Positions 43,546 to 53,997 of a stretch of 64,000 nucleotides of DNA are shown one piece after another. Position 1 is the first letter of the stretch. Each line of letters opens with the position of its first letter. Below the pieces are notes generated by a model. The model saw nothing but the letters and a program-made list of their open reading frames with translations. It was not told the origin of the DNA and did no database searches. The stretch comes from Opitutaceae bacterium (GTDB taxonomy: Bacteria; Verrucomicrobiota; Verrucomicrobiia; Opitutales; Opitutaceae), in the NCBI GenBank assembly GCA_030693515.1, contig JAUYAK010000018.1, positions 1-64,000 on the forward strand, in the 5' to 3' direction. Made by a program: the position numbers and the translations under genes.

Positions 43546-46302
43546 TCAGAATTTCTGCGTGAAGGTGATGAAGTAGGAACGCGGCTGGACGGGGACGTAT
43601 TGGAGCATGGTGTCGCGGCCGGTGGCGGGGAGCGAGGTGTAGCTCTGGCGGTCGCCAGGGTTTACGCCCCACCCGCGCCACGTCATCACACCTTCGCTGT
43701 CGAAGAGGTTGTTGATGTTGAGGCCGAGAGAGCGGGTGCGGCTGATGGTCCAGCCGGCGTTCAAGTTGAACTGATTGAAGCGCGGCAGCGTGATCACGTT
43801 GGGGATGTTGCCGGCGCGCTCGCCCATGTGGCGCCACGAGACATTGACGAAGCCATTGCGCAGGCGGTAGTCGAACGTGGTGTTGAGAATGAAGTCGGGG
43901 TTGTTGTCCGCATCACGGCCGGAGTAGTCGAGGTAGGTGTCGTCATCGCGGCCGTTGGAGCCGGCGACGAAAACTTTCCAAATGGTGTTTTCGGCTTTCT
44001 GGGCGGTGAAGACGGAGCGGATGCGGAAGCGCTCGGTGAAGCGGACCTCGGCCTCAAGCTCGAGGCCAAAGGTGGTCACCATGTTATAGATGGGATCCGG
44101 GTAGTAGAGCGTGATGCCGTCGGCCTCGGTGGCCTGGGGATTGGAGTTGATGTTGCCGAGCCGGCTCCAGAAGGGCGTGGCGGTGAGCGTGACGCCCTTA
44201 TGTTTCCATCGGTAGCCGAGCTCGACCTGCTCGACGGTCTGGGGGCGCGGGCGGAGATTGGCCAAGCGGAAGACCGAGTTGTAATTGCGAAAGAAGGCGT
44301 AATCGGGCGCCTTCTCGCCGTCGGCGTAGCGGATGTAGAAGGAGTTTTCGTTGTTGATGACGAAGTTGCTGGCGGCGGACCACGAGAAGCTGCGCACATC
44401 CTTGTCGAAGAACCATTGGGCGTTCGGATTCGGCACGGTGAACCGATTGTCGAACATGGTAAGCGGATTGCCGTCGGCGCCACCATAGGTGGGATCCCAA
44501 TTGCCGCGGGGGTTGAGGGAGCCGGATTGGTTGAAGCCCTTCACGCGGAATTTCTCGCCGCGGAAACCCCAGTCGATGCCCCAGCGTTGGTTGATGTCCC
44601 ACTTGTGGCCGAAGAAGTAGGCGAACTGGCGGGCGATGGCGAGATCGCGGGTGTAGCCGTTGCCGAGGGAGGTGAAGCCCTCGGGGTTGGTGAGGAGGAC
44701 GGGCTGACCATTCCAGCCGGCGACGGCGGCGAGGGCGGCGGCGGGCGTGCCGGCGGGTTGGTTGGCGGCGGTGGCCGGAATCCAGGTGATCGCGACGGGC
44801 TGCGGTTGCTCAGTGAGCGGTGAGGCGGTGCGACCGCCGCTGGTCTGGCGGTCGGAAATGTCGTCATAACCGAAATAGCCGCCGGCGGTGAACGAGTGGC
44901 TGCCCCACTTCTTGGTGATTGAGAAGCGCTGCATGATTTCGTCCATGTGTTCGTTGGCGACGCGGCCGGTGTTGGTCCAGAAGGCGCTCGGCACGATCTG
45001 GCCGTTGGGCAGGTTGGCGAAACGCACGACCTGGCCGGCGTTGAACAGGGCGTTGGCATTGACGGTGTAGAAGCCGGTGGAGGTGACCTCGGCGAGGACG
45101 CGGCCGGTCTGGCGGTCCGAAAAACGGTAGAGGCCCGCGGGCACACGGCCGTTCTGCGTGCCGCCGCTGAACTGGATGGCCATCGACGAGAAGAAATTCG
45201 GCCACTCGAGCGAGCGCGGCGTGACGCCGGCAGAGGAGTTCCAGTCGGCCCAGTTGCGGGAGAACTTCACGTTGTGGTTGAGCGACCAGCCGTCGCCGAA
45301 GTCGTGCTTCCACTCGATGCCGGCGTAGCGCTGGCGGGAGCGGACGGCGTCGGCGGTGTCGAAGGTGGCGAGGGTGGTGTCGGACTCGCGCGGGTATTGG
45401 TGGGAGCTCTTCGGAAACAAGTTGGTGCTGTAGCGGCTGAGGCCGGAAAACTGCTTTGGGTCCTGCGGATCACGGGCGAGGAGGTATTCATACCAGTGAT
45501 TCCGGTCGTCCATGTATTTGCCGTAGATTTTCAAGGAGCCCTGGCCGTAGTCCTTGAACAGGTTGCCGCGGACGACGAAGCCATTGTTCATCGGGTAGCC
45601 GTCCGCGGGGCGATGGCCCACCGCGTAGCGGTAGAAACCGCCGAGGCTGTAAACCCAGCCCTTCTGGCCGAGCGGGCCGCCGTAAACCAGATCGGCGCGG
45701 TAGTGCGGCTCTCCGCGGCCTTCGAGGCCGAAGCGGGAGCGCACCTCGCCGCCGGCCGTCGCCGGGCCGGTGCGGCTGATGTAGTTGAAGGCGCCGCCGG
45801 GCGAATTGGACGAGGTGATGGAGGCGCTGCCGCCGCGCACGGCCTCGACGCGCTTGAGCGTGATGTCCGGGCGGTTGAAGTAGGAGGCGTTGTAATTGCC
45901 GAAGGCGATGTTGGTGATCGGCAGGCCGTCCTCCTGCATGGAGACGTAGTATTGGCCGGTGGCGCCGTCGGAGCTGTCGGCGGAGATGCCACGCGAGTAA
46001 ACCATCCCGCGGATTTCGCCGAGGGAGGAGTTGACGAAGACGCCGGCGACCTCGAGCAACATATCGTCGGCGCTGAGATAGACCTGCTCGGCGAGATAGT
46101 CGGCCGTGAGCGTGGTGATGGCGGTCGTGGCCTTCTTGGCCTCGGTGGCGTTGAAGACACCGGTGACGACAAAGTCGTCGAGTTTGACCGCTGTGCCGGC
46201 CGCAGGCGCAGGGGTGGAAGGCGCGACTTGAGCGGTGAGCGGAGCAGCCAGCGCAAGAGCCAGCGCGGCGAGGAGCAGGGGGGCAGGTTGGGGGTTGTTC
46301 AT
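43546..46302 (-). CDS. TonB-dependent outer-membrane receptor
   Basis: A 918-aa receptor. Signal peptide ends near PLTAQ; TonB-box-like LDDFVVTGVF; plug domain at about 45-190 (EVAGVFVNSSLGEIRGMVYSRG, LKRVEAVRGGSASITSSNSPGGAFN); long barrel ending SYFITFTQKF with terminal Phe. It lacks the carboxypeptidase-like N-terminal domain of the receptors at 47754 and 50673. Substrate unknown. The sulfatase lies 83 bp upstream on the same strand, so import of a sulfated molecule or its breakdown product is a fair guess. Confidence 0.87.
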   Translation of the reverse strand: MNNPQPAPLLLAALALALAAPLTAQVAPSTPAPAAGTAVKLDDFVVTGVFNATEAKKATTAITTLTADYLAEQVYLSADDMLLEVAGVFVNSSLGEIRGMVYSRGISADSSDGATGQYYVSMQEDGLPITNIAFGNYNASYFNRPDITLKRVEAVRGGSASITSSNSPGGAFNYISRTGPATAGGEVRSRFGLEGRGEPHYRADLVYGGPLGQKGWVYSLGGFYRYAVGHRPADGYPMNNGFVVRGNLFKDYGQGSLKIYGKYMDDRNHWYEYLLARDPQDPKQFSGLSRYSTNLFPKSSHQYPRESDTTLATFDTADAVRSRQRYAGIEWKHDFGDGWSLNHNVKFSRNWADWNSSAGVTPRSLEWPNFFSSMAIQFSGGTQNGRVPAGLYRFSDRQTGRVLAEVTSTGFYTVNANALFNAGQVVRFANLPNGQIVPSAFWTNTGRVANEHMDEIMQRFSITKKWGSHSFTAGGYFGYDDISDRQTSGGRTASPLTEQPQPVAITWIPATAANQPAGTPAAALAAVAGWNGQPVLLTNPEGFTSLGNGYTRDLAIARQFAYFFGHKWDINQRWGIDWGFRGEKFRVKGFNQSGSLNPRGNWDPTYGGADGNPLTMFDNRFTVPNPNAQWFFDKDVRSFSWSAASNFVINNENSFYIRYADGEKAPDYAFFRNYNSVFRLANLRPRPQTVEQVELGYRWKHKGVTLTATPFWSRLGNINSNPQATEADGITLYYPDPIYNMVTTFGLELEAEVRFTERFRIRSVFTAQKAENTIWKVFVAGSNGRDDDTYLDYSGRDADNNPDFILNTTFDYRLRNGFVNVSWRHMGERAGNIPNVITLPRFNQFNLNAGWTISRTRSLGLNINNLFDSEGVMTWRGWGVNPGDRQSYTSLPATGRDTMLQYVPVQPRSYFITFTQKF

Positions 46303-46385
46303 GGCAGCAAATGGACTGGCCGCAGGGTGAGAGCGGCGATGGCGGCGAACAGGAGGGGTGACGGAGACCGGCAGCCTCGGGGGCG

Positions 46386-47744
46386 TTATTGAGCGGCGGC
46401 TTTAAGCTCTGCGAAACGGGTGCGGAGGGCAGCGAGGCGCGGAGCCTGCGCGGGATCGGCGGCGAGGTTGTGCTCCTCGAACGGATCGGCACGGAGGTCG
46501 AAGAGCTGCTCGTGCTTGAAGTCGGGCCACCAGACATACTTCACGTCCTTGCGCACGAGGGCCTCGGAGGAGGGGATGAAGTTGATGTTCCGGATCGTGG
46601 CGTGCTCGTAGAAAAACTCGGTGCGCCAGGCGGGCGCGGATTTCGCGAGGTAGAGCGGGGCGAGGTCACGGCCCTGCATGCGCGCGGGGGCGGGGTGGCC
46701 GGTGGCGGCGAGGATGGTGGGGGCGAGATCGACGTTGAGGGTGAAATCCTCGTTGGTGGTGCCGCGTTGGGCGGCCGGCATCCGCGGGTCGCGGATGATG
46801 AGGGGCACGCGGATGCTCTCCTGGTAGGGATACCATTTGTCGGCGAGGCCGTGCTCGGCGTGGAAGTAGCCGTTGTCGCTGGTGAAAATCACAAGAGTGC
46901 GGTCCAGCACACCCTGCTTTTTCAGCTCGGCGAGCACGCGGCCGCAGGTGGTGTCCACTTCAGTCGCGAGCCGATAATAGTTTTTCATCATCAGCTGGAA
47001 TTTATCCGGCGTATCGAAACGCCAGTGCCAGCGGACGCGGCCCTCGTTCTCCTCGTTGGCGAGGAAGGGAGGGAGGCGGCGAAAATGCCCGTTGGTGGCC
47101 GTCTTGGGCACGGGCACGATGTCGTCCTGGTAAAGCGCCATGCTGCCGGGCTGCGGCAAAAATTGGAGTGGGTTCTGGTCCTCGGCGTGCGTGGCGAAAA
47201 ACGCGAGCGTCAGGACGAACGGTTTTTCAGCGGGGCGGGTGCGGAGAAACTCCAAGGCGTCGTTTTCGTTTTTCTGGGTGACGTGGATTTTTGTGCCGTC
47301 GGGCTCGTTGATCCAGTGGGTGCCGCTGTAGGCGCGGCCGAAGTCGAAATGCTCCTGCGGGAATTTGCCATTGTGCCACTTGCCCACGTGGCCGGTGTGG
47401 TAGCCGGCGGCGCGGAGGAGGCCGGGATACGTCTCGGCCCACGGCGTTTTGAAGGCCGCGAAAGCCGGGTTGCCGTGCCGCGCCATCCACTGGCCGGTGA
47501 AGAGCGTGGCGCGGCTGACGCCGCAGATCGCCGTCGTCACGCAGTTCTGCGTGAAGCGGACGCCGTCGCGCGCGAGCTGGTCGAGCACGGGGGTCTTGAC
47601 GGTCGGGTTGCCCGCGATGCCGAGCGTGTCGTGGCGCCAGTCGTCGGTGTAGAGGATGAGGATGTTCAGCGGTTTTTCAGCGGCGCGGGCCCAAGCGAAA
47701 CCGGCCAGCGTGAGAACAAAGGTGAAAAAGAAGCGCGGATGCAT
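46386..47744 (-). CDS. Sulfatase with a non-canonical CxVSR active-site motif
   Basis: A 452-aa exported type I sulfatase. Signal peptide (about 1-22); metal ligands D34/D35 in YTDDWRHD; formylglycine region C74-G-V-S-R78 in [18 protein letters not shown] carries the lysine/His pair; [11 protein letters not shown] carries the late Asp-Asn metal ligands; [13 protein letters not shown] is a family hallmark. The usual CXPSR has Pro replaced by Val, so processing by the formylglycine enzyme may differ. It removes sulfate esters in the periplasm. It sits between TonB receptors, 9 bp after the upstream receptor gene, so it is probably in one operon with them. Confidence 0.86.
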   Translation of the reverse strand: MHPRFFFTFVLTLAGFAWARAAEKPLNILILYTDDWRHDTLGIAGNPTVKTPVLDQLARDGVRFTQNCVTTAICGVSRATLFTGQWMARHGNPAFAAFKTPWAETYPGLLRAAGYHTGHVGKWHNGKFPQEHFDFGRAYSGTHWINEPDGTKIHVTQKNENDALEFLRTRPAEKPFVLTLAFFATHAEDQNPLQFLPQPGSMALYQDDIVPVPKTATNGHFRRLPPFLANEENEGRVRWHWRFDTPDKFQLMMKNYYRLATEVDTTCGRVLAELKKQGVLDRTLVIFTSDNGYFHAEHGLADKWYPYQESIRVPLIIRDPRMPAAQRGTTNEDFTLNVDLAPTILAATGHPAPARMQGRDLAPLYLAKSAPAWRTEFFYEHATIRNINFIPSSEALVRKDVKYVWWPDFKHEQLFDLRADPFEEHNLAADPAQAPRLAALRTRFAELKAAAQ

Positions 47745-47753
47745 GGACGAGGG

Positions 47754-50666
47754 TTAGAACCGGCCGTTGATCCCGAGGGTCAGCGTGGTGCCGTTGATGA
47801 TCACGTTCTGCATCTGGTCGGGGATGCCGCGGTAGAAGGCCTGCGGCTCGTTGCCGAGATTGGCCACATCCAAGGTGAGCGTGGCGGACGGGCGGAGCTG
47901 GTAGGAGACGCCGACGTTCACGGTGGAGTATTTGTAGCGGTAAATGTTTCGGCCGACACTCGCGGCGGTGTAGCTCGTGATATACTTCCCGGTGAAGTTG
48001 TAGAGCGCACGAGCGCCAAATTTTAGGTAGCGCCAGGAGAGGCTCGCATTGCCGGTGCGGGGGATGAAGCCGGCGACCTCGTTGGTGCTGCGCGAAACCG
48101 TGCCGCCGAAATCGCCGTGCGTGGCGATGAGGGTGTAGTTCGCTGAAGCGCCGAGCCCCTTCAACAGGCCGGGGAGAAACGGGAACTGCTGCTGATAGCT
48201 GAACTCCCAGCCCTGGACGTAGGCGGTGCCGGCATTGGCGGACGTGAGGCGCGTGAAGCCGGCGTATTCGCCATTGTAGCCGTTGTCGTTGCCACCGGCG
48301 ATTGTGCCGGTGGCGATCCCGGGCACGATGTAGTCCTTGATGCGCTTGCGGAACCAGCCGACCGAGAAATTGCCGACGGGCTCGAAATAATACTCGAGCG
48401 TGGCGTCCCAGGTGTCGGCGAGCTGCGGGAGCAGCGCGGGGTTGTTCACGGTGAGGGTCTGGTTGGCCTCGCTGATCGTTTCGTTGGGGAGCGCGTTGTT
48501 GAGTGCGGGACGGCCGAAGCTGGTGGACCAACTCAGCCGGGCTTTCAGGTTCGGCGTGAGATCGTGTGAGAGGTGCGCGCTGGGAAACCATTTCCGGTAA
48601 TCGCCGCTGAGGTTGCGCTGCGTGCCGGCGTAGTCGCGCTGCGCGGAGCCGACCGGATCGGCGGTCTGCTGGGCAGCGGTGCTCCCGGTGCGGGTGCGGA
48701 CCCAGCCCCAGCTCGATGTCTCGGTGGTCTCAGTGCGGACCCCGGCGAGGAACCCCGTGCGACCCACGCGCCCTTGCGTCATGGCGTAGGCGGCGAGGAC
48801 ATCCTCGGTCACGGCGCGGTTGGCCGTGTAGTTGTTCTGCTCGCTGAAGTAGCGGTCCTCGCGCCAGAGCGCGGGCGTGATCGGCTGGCGGTCGGCGAAG
48901 AACTGGATCGCTTCCCACTGCGGGATGCGGCGGCCGGTTTTCACGGAGTCCTGGGTGATGATCGTGGGGTCGGCGGGGAGGGCGGTGGTGCCGGCGTAGT
49001 TCCAGCGGCGGGCGAAGCTCTTTGCGGCGACGTAGCGGGTGCGCCATTGCCCGCCGGCCTTGAGCGCGAGCGGGAAGGGCGTCGGCAGCGTGTAGCGGGC
49101 GTTGGCGCGGGCCTCGCGGATCATGTCGTCGCTCTGGAGAATCGAGTTCGTGTAAGTGGTGGGGCGGTAGTTGGCGGCGTTGGTGAAATCGGGCCCTTCG
49201 GTCTGCACGAAACGCGGATGCAAATCGTCCAGCGTGCGGTCGAGGAGCCAGCCGATGCCGGTGATGCGGTTGACCAAGATGCCGCCGCGGCCGCCGCCGC
49301 CGCCGTTGATGTTCGTCTGCGTGTAGAGGGCATTGTAGTCCAGCATCAGCGGCCCGAAGGTGTGCTCCGCGCCCAGATCGACGCGGCGCAGCCGGTTGTA
49401 GAAATTACCCGGGCCGGTGGTCGTCATGTCGATGGTGGAGCCCGGGGCGGCGCGGACCTGCGTGATGCGATCGGTGAAGCCGGGGAGGATGCCGGCGGTG
49501 CCAGTCGTGCCGATGGTCTGCGTGGTGAAGGCGCGCGTCTCGTATTGGCGGCGGAAGGTCTCGACGGCGTCGTTGAGGATGGTGTTGAGCGAGAGCTTGG
49601 TGTTAGGCGAGAGGCGGTAGTCGGCCTTGAAGTTCACGCTGCCCTGCTTGCGGTTGTTATAGTTGTCCCACGTGCGGTAGTCCCAGAGGTAGGCGGGCTG
49701 CGCGGTGGTGTTTTGGAAATCGCGCGTGGTGCGGAAGCCGCCGACGGCGTTTTCGCTGTAAAAGAGGTTGAGCGAGACCCCGAGGTTGCGCTCGCCGCCG
49801 AAGACATCGAACACCTCCTGCCACTGCACGTTGAAGAGCGGATGCGCGCGGTGCTTTTCGCGCGTGGGCGTCTGCTCGGTGAACGGCGGAGCGTAGCGCA
49901 CGCTCGAACTGTAGCTAAGGCGGCGTTTTTCCCTCATGCTGAGGGGCGAGCGGCTCTTCAGGTTGATCGTGCCGCCGATGGAGCCGGCCTCCTTGTCGGG
50001 CGTGTGTCCCTTGGTGAGCTCGAGCTGGTCGAACATCGTGCCGGTGAGATTATTGATGTTCGACGCGCGATTGAGCGCGCCCTGGCTGGTGAGCTGCGCG
50101 CCGTCGAGGGTGATGGAGTTGAGGCCGGGGCCGATGCCGCGGATGGTAAAGCCATCGACGAGATTTTCGTCGCTGAGATTGCCGGCGACGCCGGGGAGGC
50201 GGATGGCGACCTCGCCGGCGTTCATGTTGGGCAGGTTGCCGAACGAATCCATCGCGACGATGTTCTTCACGTTGTCGGCGTTGCGCTGCGCGGTGATGGC
50301 CGCGGCGCCGCCCTCGCGCTCGCCGGTCACCTTGAAGGCGTCGAGTTTGTAGATCCCGGTGGTGAGATCGAAGTTGCGGACGGCGCGCTGGCCGGCTGCG
50401 ACGGCGATGGAGGCGCGCGACGAATCGAGGCCGATGTAGGAGACGAGAATCTCGTGCGAGCCGGCGGGCAACGCGGTGATCGCATAGGTGCCTGTGGGAT
50501 CGGTGAGCGCGGTGAGCCCGAGGGAGGGAATCGTGACGCGGGCGCCCTCGAGGAGATTGCCGGTCGCGACATTGGAGACCGTGCCGGTGAGCGTGGCCGT
50601 GTCGGCCGCGCGAAGCACCGCGCAGCTGAACACGAGCAGCAGCGCGATGAACGGGAGGGGTTTCAT
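47754..50666 (-). CDS. TonB-dependent receptor with carboxypeptidase-like front domain
   Basis: A 970-aa receptor. Signal peptide (about 1-20, VFSCAVLRAAD); CarboxypepD-regulatory-like domain at about 22-105 (LTGTVSNVATGNLLEGARV, GTYAITALPAGSHEILVSY); TonB-box-like YKLDAFKVTGERE; plug at about 130-260 (MDSFGNLPNMNAGEVAIRLPG, GFTIRGIGPGLNSITLDG, GGTINLKSRSPLSM); barrel ending TLTLGINGRF. Close relative of the gene 6 bp upstream; the pair arose by tandem duplication. Substrate unknown. Confidence 0.88.
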   Translation of the reverse strand: MKPLPFIALLLVFSCAVLRAADTATLTGTVSNVATGNLLEGARVTIPSLGLTALTDPTGTYAITALPAGSHEILVSYIGLDSSRASIAVAAGQRAVRNFDLTTGIYKLDAFKVTGEREGGAAAITAQRNADNVKNIVAMDSFGNLPNMNAGEVAIRLPGVAGNLSDENLVDGFTIRGIGPGLNSITLDGAQLTSQGALNRASNINNLTGTMFDQLELTKGHTPDKEAGSIGGTINLKSRSPLSMREKRRLSYSSSVRYAPPFTEQTPTREKHRAHPLFNVQWQEVFDVFGGERNLGVSLNLFYSENAVGGFRTTRDFQNTTAQPAYLWDYRTWDNYNNRKQGSVNFKADYRLSPNTKLSLNTILNDAVETFRRQYETRAFTTQTIGTTGTAGILPGFTDRITQVRAAPGSTIDMTTTGPGNFYNRLRRVDLGAEHTFGPLMLDYNALYTQTNINGGGGGRGGILVNRITGIGWLLDRTLDDLHPRFVQTEGPDFTNAANYRPTTYTNSILQSDDMIREARANARYTLPTPFPLALKAGGQWRTRYVAAKSFARRWNYAGTTALPADPTIITQDSVKTGRRIPQWEAIQFFADRQPITPALWREDRYFSEQNNYTANRAVTEDVLAAYAMTQGRVGRTGFLAGVRTETTETSSWGWVRTRTGSTAAQQTADPVGSAQRDYAGTQRNLSGDYRKWFPSAHLSHDLTPNLKARLSWSTSFGRPALNNALPNETISEANQTLTVNNPALLPQLADTWDATLEYYFEPVGNFSVGWFRKRIKDYIVPGIATGTIAGGNDNGYNGEYAGFTRLTSANAGTAYVQGWEFSYQQQFPFLPGLLKGLGASANYTLIATHGDFGGTVSRSTNEVAGFIPRTGNASLSWRYLKFGARALYNFTGKYITSYTAASVGRNIYRYKYSTVNVGVSYQLRPSATLTLDVANLGNEPQAFYRGIPDQMQNVIINGTTLTLGINGRF

Positions 50667-50672
50667 GGGAGC

Positions 50673-53600
50673 TTAGAAACGTCCGCTGAGGCCCACGGTG
50701 AACGTCGTGCCGGGGTAGTTGTAATACTCGACCTGGTCCGCAGTGCCACGGTAGCGCTTTTGGCCGACGTTGTTCAGGTTATCGATATCGAGGGTGAGGT
50801 TGAGCGTTGGGCGCACCTGGTAGGCGAAGCCGACGTTGATCAGGTTGCGTTTCACCCGGTAGAGATTCCGCCACGGCGAGGCGCCGCCGTAGTTCGTGAG
50901 GAAGGTGGTCGCGTAGTTCGACAGGATGCGCGTGCTGAACGCGCGGTAGCGCCACGAGAGGCTGGCGTTAGCCGTGCGCGGCACGAAGCCGGCGACTTGC
51001 CCGGAAGTCAGCGTGGTGTTGCCAGTGAATTTGCCGTGGGTGTCGAGCATCGTGTAGTTGAGCATGCCGCTGAGGCCCTTGAGCACACCGGGGAGAAACG
51101 TGAACTGCTGCTGGTAGCTGAACTCCCAGCCCTGCACGATGGCAGTGCCGGCGTTCTGCGAGGTGAGGATGGTCCAGCCGGGATATTCGCCGTTGAAGCC
51201 GTTGTCATTGCCGGTGCCAATCTTGCCGGAGTCGATGCCGCTGACGATGTAGTCGCGGATCTCCTTGTGGAACCAGCCGACCGAGAGATTGCCGACGGGC
51301 TCGAAATAATACTCGAGCGTGGCGTCCCAGTTGCGCGAGGTCCGTGGGCGCAGCGAGGGATTGTTGATCGTGAGCGTGGGGGAGCCGCCAAAGTTGGCAT
51401 TGGACTCGTTGGGCGTCTCGCCGGGAGTCAGGTTGCCGAAGCCGGGGCGGCCGAAGCTCGTGGACCAGCTGAGCCGCGTCTTCAGGTTGGGCGTGATGTC
51501 GTGGTTGAGGTGGATGCTCGGGAAGTATTTCGTGTAATCGCCCTCGGTCGTGCGGCGATTGTCGGCGTAGTCTGCTTTTGCGGCGGCGACGGCGGCGGCC
51601 TCGGTGGCGGTGGCGCCGGTGCCGCTGAGGCGGCGGGCGCGGACCCAGCCGTAGGCCTCGTTCTCGGTGCGCTCCGCGCGCACGCCGCCGAGGAAGCCGG
51701 TGCGGCCGAGCAGGCCGTCGCGGCCGAGCTTGCCCTGGGCCATCGCGTAGGCGGCGGAGACGGTCTCGGTGGCAGCCGTGAAGCCGGTGTATTTCGTGGT
51801 CTCGCGGAAATAGAAATCCTCGCGCCAGATCGTCGGGTCGATGACCTCGCGGGCGCGAATGAAGTGCGAGGCTTCCCACTGCGGGAGCGCGCGTCCGGTC
51901 TTTACCTGATCCATCATCAGGAGCGACGGCTCGGGGCGCAGCGGGCCGGTGCCGATGTAGTTCCACCGGCGGGAGGCGCTGGTGGCGCCGACGACCTGCT
52001 CACGCCACACGAAGCCGCTCTTGAGCATGACGGGAAACGACAGCGGCAGGGTGTAGCGGACGTCGCCCCGCAGCTCGGTGACTTCGTGGAGCTGCGTGTT
52101 GTTGCCGTTCGTGAGCGCGTTGGTGGGCGAGGGACGGTAGTTGGCGGGGTTGGTGAAGTCCGGGCCGCCGTTCTGGATGAACTTGGGAAACAGATCTGAT
52201 TGCGTGCGATCGAGGATCCAGCCGGCACCGGTGAGGCGGTTGACGAGCACGCCGCCCTCGCCGTTGCCGATGTTGATGTGGGTCTGGGTGTATTTCCCGC
52301 CGTATTCGATCTGCCACGGGCCCCAGTTGTGCTCGGCGCTGAGGTCGGCACGGCGCAGGCGGTTGAAGAAGTTGTTCGGGCCCGTCATCGTGAGGTCGAT
52401 CGTCGAGGCGGCGACGGGGCGGACGGTCGTGATCCGATCGGTGTAGCCAGGGGCGATACCGGCGCCGGTGTTGGCGGTCGTGTTGAGCGCGGGATTAAAG
52501 ACGACCTGGTTGGTGAAGGCGCGCGCGTCGTATTGGCGGCGGTAAACCTCCGAGTGGTCGATGTAGCTGGCGAGAAAGGAGAGCTTGGTCGCGGGCGAGA
52601 GGCGGTAGTCCACCTTGGTGGTGATGTTTTTCTGGCGACGGTGATTGTAAACATCGCCGGTGCGGTAGTCCCAGAGGAAGTTGGGTTGGGCGGCGGTGTT
52701 TTGGAAATCGCGCTGGGTGGTGAACCAGCCGAGGGCGGTCTCGGAGTTGAAGATGTTGACGACCACGCCGAGGTTGCGGCTGCCGCCGAAGGCATCGAAC
52801 ACCTCCGTGTAGCCGAGGCTCGCGAGCCCGTGCAGGCGGCGATCCTCGCGAATCGGAATCTGCTGGGTGAAGGAGGGCGCGATGCGGGCGCTGAGCGTGT
52901 AGGTGACGCGGCGCTTCTCGCGCATCGAGAGCGGGGAGCGGCTCTTGAAGTTGATCGTGCCGCCTAGGGAATCGGCGCCCTTGTCGGGGGTGTGGCCCTT
53001 GATCAGCTCGACCTGGTCGAACATCGCGCCGGTGATGTTGTTCACGAAAATGGAGCGGCCGGCGCCGCCCTGGCCGGTGAGCAGGCCGCCGTCCATGGTG
53101 ACGGAGTTAAGGCCGGAGGTCATGCCGCGCACCGTGAAGCCGGAGAGATTGCCGCCGGCGTCGAGCTCGCCGTAGATGCCGGGGAGGCGGATGGCGACTT
53201 CGCCGGCGTTCATGTTGGGGAGATTGCCGAAGGAATCAGTGGCGGCGACGTTCTTGAGGTTCTCCGCATTGCGCGCGGCGGTGATCGCGGCCGCGCCGCC
53301 CTCGCGCTCGCCGGTGACCTTGAAGGCATCCAGTTTGTAGATGCCGGTGGAAAGGTCGAAATTGCGCGTCGCGATCTGGCCGGCGGCGACGGCGATCGGG
53401 GCGCGCGAGGTGTCGAGGCCGACGTAGGACACGACGACCTCGTGTGTGCCCGCGGGCAGGCCGGCGAGGACGTAGCGGCCGGTGTTGTCGGTGAGCGTGC
53501 TCACGCGCAGCGCCGGGATCTCCACGCGCGCGCCCTCAAGGTTGTTGCCCGTGGCGATGTTCGAGATGTTGCCGGCGAGCGTGCCAGTGCCGTCGGCGGC

Positions 53601-53681
53601 GCGGGTTGCTGTAATCAGCGGAAAGAAGGCGAGCGCCAGCCGAAACATGACGGTGGCGAGGGAGGGGAGTTGAGGGACCAT
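50673..53681 (-). CDS. TonB-dependent receptor with carboxypeptidase-like front domain (paralog)
   Basis: A 1002-aa receptor with the same layout as its downstream neighbour: signal segment (LALAFFPLITATRAAD), front domain (LAGNISNIATGNNLEGARV, GRYVLAGLPAGTHEVVVSY), identical motif YKLDAFKVTGEREGGAAAIT, plug (TDSFGNLPNMNAGEVAIRLPG, GFTVRGMTSGLNSVTMDGG, GGTINFKSRSPLSM), barrel ending TFTVGLSGRF. Met12 (position 53648) is an equally possible start and gives a shorter signal peptide; neither has a clear Shine-Dalgarno. It probably heads an operon of receptor, receptor, sulfatase and receptor. Ligand unknown. Confidence 0.87.
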   Translation of the reverse strand: MVPQLPSLATVMFRLALAFFPLITATRAADGTGTLAGNISNIATGNNLEGARVEIPALRVSTLTDNTGRYVLAGLPAGTHEVVVSYVGLDTSRAPIAVAAGQIATRNFDLSTGIYKLDAFKVTGEREGGAAAITAARNAENLKNVAATDSFGNLPNMNAGEVAIRLPGIYGELDAGGNLSGFTVRGMTSGLNSVTMDGGLLTGQGGAGRSIFVNNITGAMFDQVELIKGHTPDKGADSLGGTINFKSRSPLSMREKRRVTYTLSARIAPSFTQQIPIREDRRLHGLASLGYTEVFDAFGGSRNLGVVVNIFNSETALGWFTTQRDFQNTAAQPNFLWDYRTGDVYNHRRQKNITTKVDYRLSPATKLSFLASYIDHSEVYRRQYDARAFTNQVVFNPALNTTANTGAGIAPGYTDRITTVRPVAASTIDLTMTGPNNFFNRLRRADLSAEHNWGPWQIEYGGKYTQTHINIGNGEGGVLVNRLTGAGWILDRTQSDLFPKFIQNGGPDFTNPANYRPSPTNALTNGNNTQLHEVTELRGDVRYTLPLSFPVMLKSGFVWREQVVGATSASRRWNYIGTGPLRPEPSLLMMDQVKTGRALPQWEASHFIRAREVIDPTIWREDFYFRETTKYTGFTAATETVSAAYAMAQGKLGRDGLLGRTGFLGGVRAERTENEAYGWVRARRLSGTGATATEAAAVAAAKADYADNRRTTEGDYTKYFPSIHLNHDITPNLKTRLSWSTSFGRPGFGNLTPGETPNESNANFGGSPTLTINNPSLRPRTSRNWDATLEYYFEPVGNLSVGWFHKEIRDYIVSGIDSGKIGTGNDNGFNGEYPGWTILTSQNAGTAIVQGWEFSYQQQFTFLPGVLKGLSGMLNYTMLDTHGKFTGNTTLTSGQVAGFVPRTANASLSWRYRAFSTRILSNYATTFLTNYGGASPWRNLYRVKRNLINVGFAYQVRPTLNLTLDIDNLNNVGQKRYRGTADQVEYYNYPGTTFTVGLSGRF

Positions 53682-53997
53682 GGTAGTAGAGGATCAGGGT
53701 TGAAAAAAGCGCATAGGCGCTCCGCGGCCCGGCAGGCGGGCGGCGTGGGGTGGTGGGGAGGAAAAGATACTCCAGATGCGCGGCGGTGCCTAGGAGCCCA
53801 GCGGCGTCTTTTTGTGAAATCGCGCCACGACGGACGGAGGTATAAAGGCGGGTGACCGAGCGGTTGCGGGCGTTGCCGGGGCTGAAATCAAAAACGGCCG
53901 TTGACGCCGGCGGTGCTTGCTCCTGTCGGGAAAAGCTCAGCGCTGGGGGTGAGGAGGAGGAAAGGGAAGGTGGACTAATCGCGATCAACTTGGCTCA
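53682..53997. other. 316-bp intergenic stretch
   Basis: Lies between the receptor operon start and the end of the DUF1501 gene on the same strand. It should contain the promoter of the 53681 receptor. I see scattered AT patches (for example around 53700 and 53855-53865) but no convincing promoter pair, RNA gene or open reading frame that looks real. Confidence 0.4.
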
